Assembly (NCBI RefSeq): GCF_019459305.1
Contig: NZ_JAIBES010000084.1
Span: forward strand, 1 to 64,000
DNA: 64,000 bases
Source of the DNA: Sphingopyxis sp.
Lineage (GTDB): Bacteria; Pseudomonadota; Alphaproteobacteria; Sphingomonadales; Sphingomonadaceae
Direction: 5' to 3'
The position numbers were made by a program, and so were the translations under genes. Positions within the stretch are counted from its first letter, which is position 1. Each line of letters opens with the position of its first letter. Shown here in pieces: positions 61,373 to 64,000 of this stretch. The notes beneath the pieces were generated by a model. The model did not search any database. It saw only the letters and a program-made list of their open reading frames with translations, and was not told where the DNA came from.

Positions 61373-62014
61373 TTAGGTGAAATCGGGTTGGGCCTCAGGA
61401 TGGGCGGCGGCGAATTCGGGGAGCGCTTGCGCGGCTTCGGCTGCTGCTAGTATGCGCGGATAGGGAGTGAGGTCGACGTTATAGCGCTGCGCGTTGTAAA
61501 CCTGAGGAACGAGATAACAGTCGGCAAGCGTGGGCGTGTTGCCGACTGCAAAAGTTCCGCCGCTACCGGCGATCAACTGTTCCGTGGCAGCGAAACCTTC
61601 GGCTATCCAGTGTGCGATCCAGCTTTTCACTTGTGCGTTGCTGGCGTCAAACTGACTGCGCAGACGATCGAGAACGCGCAAATTGTTGAGCGGATGGATG
61701 TCGCACCCGATGAGGGCTGCGATAGTTCTGACAGTGGCGACTTGAGCGGGCGACGAAGGAAGCAGTGGCGGTTCGGCCCAAATCGTTTCGATCCACTCAA
61801 GAATCGCTGGGCTTTCAATCAAGATCCGCCCACCATGTTCGATTGCCGGCACCAGCCCGTGGGGTGCAATGGCGAGATAGGCAGGGTCGCGTTGCGCTCC
61901 CGCACGAAGATCATGGGTCACTTGGCGATATGCCACGTTTTTCCAATTTAGCGCGATGCGAACTCGATATGCTGCGCTTGAGCGCCAATAGCCATGGAGG
62001 ACTGTCTCGCTCAT
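61373..62014 (-). CDS. maiA: Maleylacetoacetate isomerase
   Basis: A 213-residue zeta-class glutathione transferase that isomerises maleylacetoacetate to fumarylacetoacetate. The glutathione/active-site motif GYWRSSAAYRVRIALNWK near residue 7 (SSxxxRVRIAL) is diagnostic. C-terminal signature FAVGNTPTLADCYLVPQVYNA. ATG 62014 follows GAGG; the family starts there. First gene of the maiA-asnC unit, divergent from the second hydroxylase. Confidence 0.95.
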   Translation of the reverse strand: MSETVLHGYWRSSAAYRVRIALNWKNVAYRQVTHDLRAGAQRDPAYLAIAPHGLVPAIEHGGRILIESPAILEWIETIWAEPPLLPSSPAQVATVRTIAALIGCDIHPLNNLRVLDRLRSQFDASNAQVKSWIAHWIAEGFAATEQLIAGSGGTFAVGNTPTLADCYLVPQVYNAQRYNVDLTPYPRILAAAEAAQALPEFAAAHPEAQPDFT

Positions 62015-62215
62015 ACCTCGTTCTCTCGACCTTTGCATTAAATGGGGCAAAGCCGCGCTGCGCAACCTGCCAGTCCGACCGGATTAGCCGTTCTGCGATG
62101 ATTCGCCAACATCTCCCAATCGCCGAGCAATGCGGCAACTGCGAAGCACGAAACTCAGATTAGGACAAAATTTGCAGAACATTTTGCCGATGTTATTTAG
62201 GGTCCGGGGGAAATT

Positions 62216-62230
62216 ACGAACAATGTTCGT
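62216..62230. promoter_or_regulatory. Inverted repeat ACGAAC-AAT-GTTCGT upstream of the hydroxylase-kynA unit
   Basis: Six-base arms ACGAAC and GTTCGT pair perfectly around AAT, 41 bases before the hydroxylase start and inside the maiA divergent region. A plausible operator; the regulator is unidentified. Confidence 0.5.
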
Positions 62231-62270
62231 TCAGATGGAAACTATGCTTCTCTGACGAGGGGAGGCCGCA

Positions 62271-63158
62271 GTGGTTGCAACACATATATATGACTCGCCG
62301 CCTCATGGTGTGGCGGCCGACTGGACGATGACCCAAGACTGGGCCGGTGTTTCAGCCGCCCAGCATGCGACGTGGCGAACCCTGTTTGAGCAGCAGTGCT
62401 GCGCCCTCGAAGGGTACGCTTGTGAAGATTTTCTGCAGGGCCTCGATATCCTGCGCTCGTTGGAGCCAGGGGTTCCGAATTTTGCGCTTCTCAATCGCCG
62501 ACTGAAGGCTGCGACGGGGTGGGAAATCGTGGCCGTTCCCGGTTGGATACCCAACGAGCCTTTCTTCGAGCATCTTACCAACCGGCGCTTTCCGGCCGCC
62601 AACTTCCTCCGTCCGCCCGAGCAGATCGGCTACAGCGAAGAGCCGGACATGTTTCATGACATATTTGGTCACGTCCCAATGCTCACCAATCCGGCATTTT
62701 CGGAATTCCTAGTCGCTTACGGTCAGGCAGGCCTGCGCGCTGAGAAGCTTGGCGCGTCTGATTTTCTTGGCCGGCTTTGGCTGTATACGACGGAGTTTGG
62801 GCTGGTTCTGGAGGCTGGTGAACTGCGCGCCTTCGGCGGCGGCATTCTTTCGAGCTACGCCGAGACGCTCCGGTCGCTCACCTCGACCGAGCCCCGCCGG
62901 ATTTGGCTGGATATCGAGCGCGTGATGCGCACCCAATATCATTTCGACGAATTTCAACGGATCTATTTCGTCGTAAACAGTTTCGAGGACCTTCTGCAAG
63001 CCACCGAGGACGCCGACTTTGCTGCAATATATCGCAGGATTGCGGGCGAAGCCGTGATCGACCCCGGCGCTTCTTTCCCCGGCGATCGCGCTTATACTGG
63101 GCCGCTGCAGCAGGTCCGGACGGGCCCGGCTTTCATGGGCGAGGATGTGGTTCGATGA
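62271..63158 (+). CDS. Second aromatic amino acid hydroxylase (PAH-like, divergent active site)
   Basis: A 295-residue pterin-dependent non-haem iron hydroxylase paralogous to the phhA product. Iron ligands are kept: two His in PDMFHDIFGHVPML and Glu in RLWLYTTEFGL. The pair preceding the Glu motif reads WL instead of YW of PhhA and mammalian PAH; the W position lines the amino acid pocket in animal enzymes. The AFGGGILSSYAET loop also departs from YGAGIVSSYGE. Substrate may therefore not be phenylalanine. GTG 62271 follows GGGAGG at five bases. Its stop overlaps the kynA start (ATGA). Confidence 0.9.
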   Translation: MVATHIYDSPPHGVAADWTMTQDWAGVSAAQHATWRTLFEQQCCALEGYACEDFLQGLDILRSLEPGVPNFALLNRRLKAATGWEIVAVPGWIPNEPFFEHLTNRRFPAANFLRPPEQIGYSEEPDMFHDIFGHVPMLTNPAFSEFLVAYGQAGLRAEKLGASDFLGRLWLYTTEFGLVLEAGELRAFGGGILSSYAETLRSLTSTEPRRIWLDIERVMRTQYHFDEFQRIYFVVNSFEDLLQATEDADFAAIYRRIAGEAVIDPGASFPGDRAYTGPLQQVRTGPAFMGEDVVR

Positions 63159-64000
63159 TCAGACAGACAAGCGACGGCAGCACCGATATCTTCGAAACCG
63201 AAATCGACGGCGAGACGATCCAGTGGGACAATGGCCTGACCTATGCGCGGCACCTGCAGACCGCGCAGCTCTTGTCGGCGCAGGTGCCGGTGTCGGACAA
63301 GCCGGACGAGATGCTGTTCATTATCATGCACCAGACGATGGAATTGTGGATCAAGCTGGTGCTGCATGAAGGGCGCCTCGTCTATGACGCGATCAAGGCC
63401 GACCGGCTCGCGATCGCGGGCAAGGGGCTCGACCGAATCGCGACGATCCAGCGCCATATGATCCACAGCTGGGAAGTGCTCGCGACGCTGACCCCGCACG
63501 ACTTTCTGACCTTTCGCGGTTTCCTGCGCCGCGCGTCGGGGTTCCAGTCGCAGCAATATCGCGAACTCGAGTATCTGCTTGGCAACAAGCGCGAAGACAT
63601 GATGATCGTTCACAGGGACGACGACGTGGCCACCGCACGCCTGCGTGTCACGTTTGAGGCGCCGTCGCTTTACGACGAGTTGCTGCGACTGCTCGCGCGC
63701 CGCGGCTTCGTGATCCCAGCCGATCATTTGGACCGCGACTGGACCAAGCCGTATGAAGCGTCGGAAGCGGTCGAGAAGGCGTGGCTAGCGATCTATTCTG
63801 ATCCTGACAATCACTGGGATCTTTACGCGCTCGCCGAGAAGGTCACCGCGCTTGAATATTATTTCCAGGAATGGCGCTTCAAGCACATGAAGACTGTCGC
63901 GCGCGTGATCGGACATAAGCCGGGCACCGGCGGCTCCTCGGGGGTCAATTATCTCGTCAAGGCCCTGAGCCTCAGCTTCTTTCCCGAACTCTGGTCAATG
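63155..64000 (+). CDS. kynA: Tryptophan 2,3-dioxygenase (3' end outside window)
   Basis: Haem enzyme opening the indole ring of tryptophan, the first kynurenine pathway step. The 282 residues visible include DNGLTYARHLQTAQLLSAQ, DEMLFIIMHQTMELWIKLVL (family motif with the haem-region His), FLRRASGFQSQQYRELE and, near the end, the GTGGSSGVNYL substrate/haem loop. ATG 63155 overlaps the stop of the hydroxylase gene by four bases. The gene runs off the right edge, so the last part of it is unseen. Confidence 0.96.
   Translation, partial: MIRQTSDGSTDIFETEIDGETIQWDNGLTYARHLQTAQLLSAQVPVSDKPDEMLFIIMHQTMELWIKLVLHEGRLVYDAIKADRLAIAGKGLDRIATIQRHMIHSWEVLATLTPHDFLTFRGFLRRASGFQSQQYRELEYLLGNKREDMMIVHRDDDVATARLRVTFEAPSLYDELLRLLARRGFVIPADHLDRDWTKPYEASEAVEKAWLAIYSDPDNHWDLYALAEKVTALEYYFQEWRFKHMKTVARVIGHKPGTGGSSGVNYLVKALSLSFFPELWSM

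Overview
The window is high-GC alphaproteobacterial chromosome, most likely from a sphingomonad of the Sphingopyxis type. This is inferred from the lysC/ubiG divergent pair, the gltD-gltB locus, a TonB-dependent receptor in a hydrolase-rich catabolic region, several REP-like intergenic hairpins typical of that group, and frequent GTG/TTG starts. No plasmid, phage, CRISPR or rRNA feature was seen. The species call is an inference, not a search result.

Layout. 0.1-16.8 kb is housekeeping: katG, a YciB-like membrane protein, lysC, ubiG, a glutathione transferase, gltB and gltD with an unusual repeat-containing DUF2059-like gene between them, uppP and an NDUFA9-like NAD(P)-binding protein. At 17.0 kb a tRNA-Leu(CAG) is followed by an integrase remnant and a tightly overlapping three-gene unit (M23 peptidase, small membrane protein, Tat-type alpha/beta hydrolase), which looks like the scar of an integrated element. 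20.2-32.5 kb is accessory: a fatty acid hydroxylase / homocysteine methyltransferase / hydrolase operon opposite a TetR regulator, an AsnC regulator beside a cupin, two secreted hydrolases, a LysR regulator opposite a cysteine-dioxygenase-like cupin and an MFS exporter, and an ABC-F ATPase.

32.6-54.9 kb is the most interesting part. Fourteen genes in seven transcription units (M19 dipeptidase; TonB receptor, S33 hydrolase, ornithine cyclodeaminase-like; threonine dehydratase-like, membrane serine hydrolase; PD40-amidohydrolase, permease; S41 peptidase, penicillin acylase, lambda-crystallin-type hydroxyacid dehydrogenase; GntR; permease, thioesterase, BKACE) appear to share one operator. The palindrome ATATTTGATCAAATAT or a close variant lies in the upstream or divergent intergenic region of the units. 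The simplest reading is one regulon run by the GntR (FadR-like) protein at 51.1 kb. It would take up and hydrolyse an amide or peptide-like compound outside the cytoplasm, then degrade a free beta-hydroxy acid by oxidation, BKACE cleavage with acetyl-CoA and thioester hydrolysis, with a second branch for a beta-hydroxy-alpha-amino acid. The substrate is unknown.

55.1-64.0 kb is an aromatic amino acid catabolic block: phenylalanine hydroxylase, aromatic aminotransferase, fumarylacetoacetase, a QDPR-like dihydropteridine reductase and pterin carbinolamine dehydratase on one strand; maleylacetoacetate isomerase with an AsnC regulator on the other; then a second, divergent aromatic amino acid hydroxylase translationally coupled to tryptophan 2,3-dioxygenase, which runs off the window. 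hppD and hmgA are not in the window. An IS5-type transposase remnant and an AsnC gene fragment show past rearrangement here.
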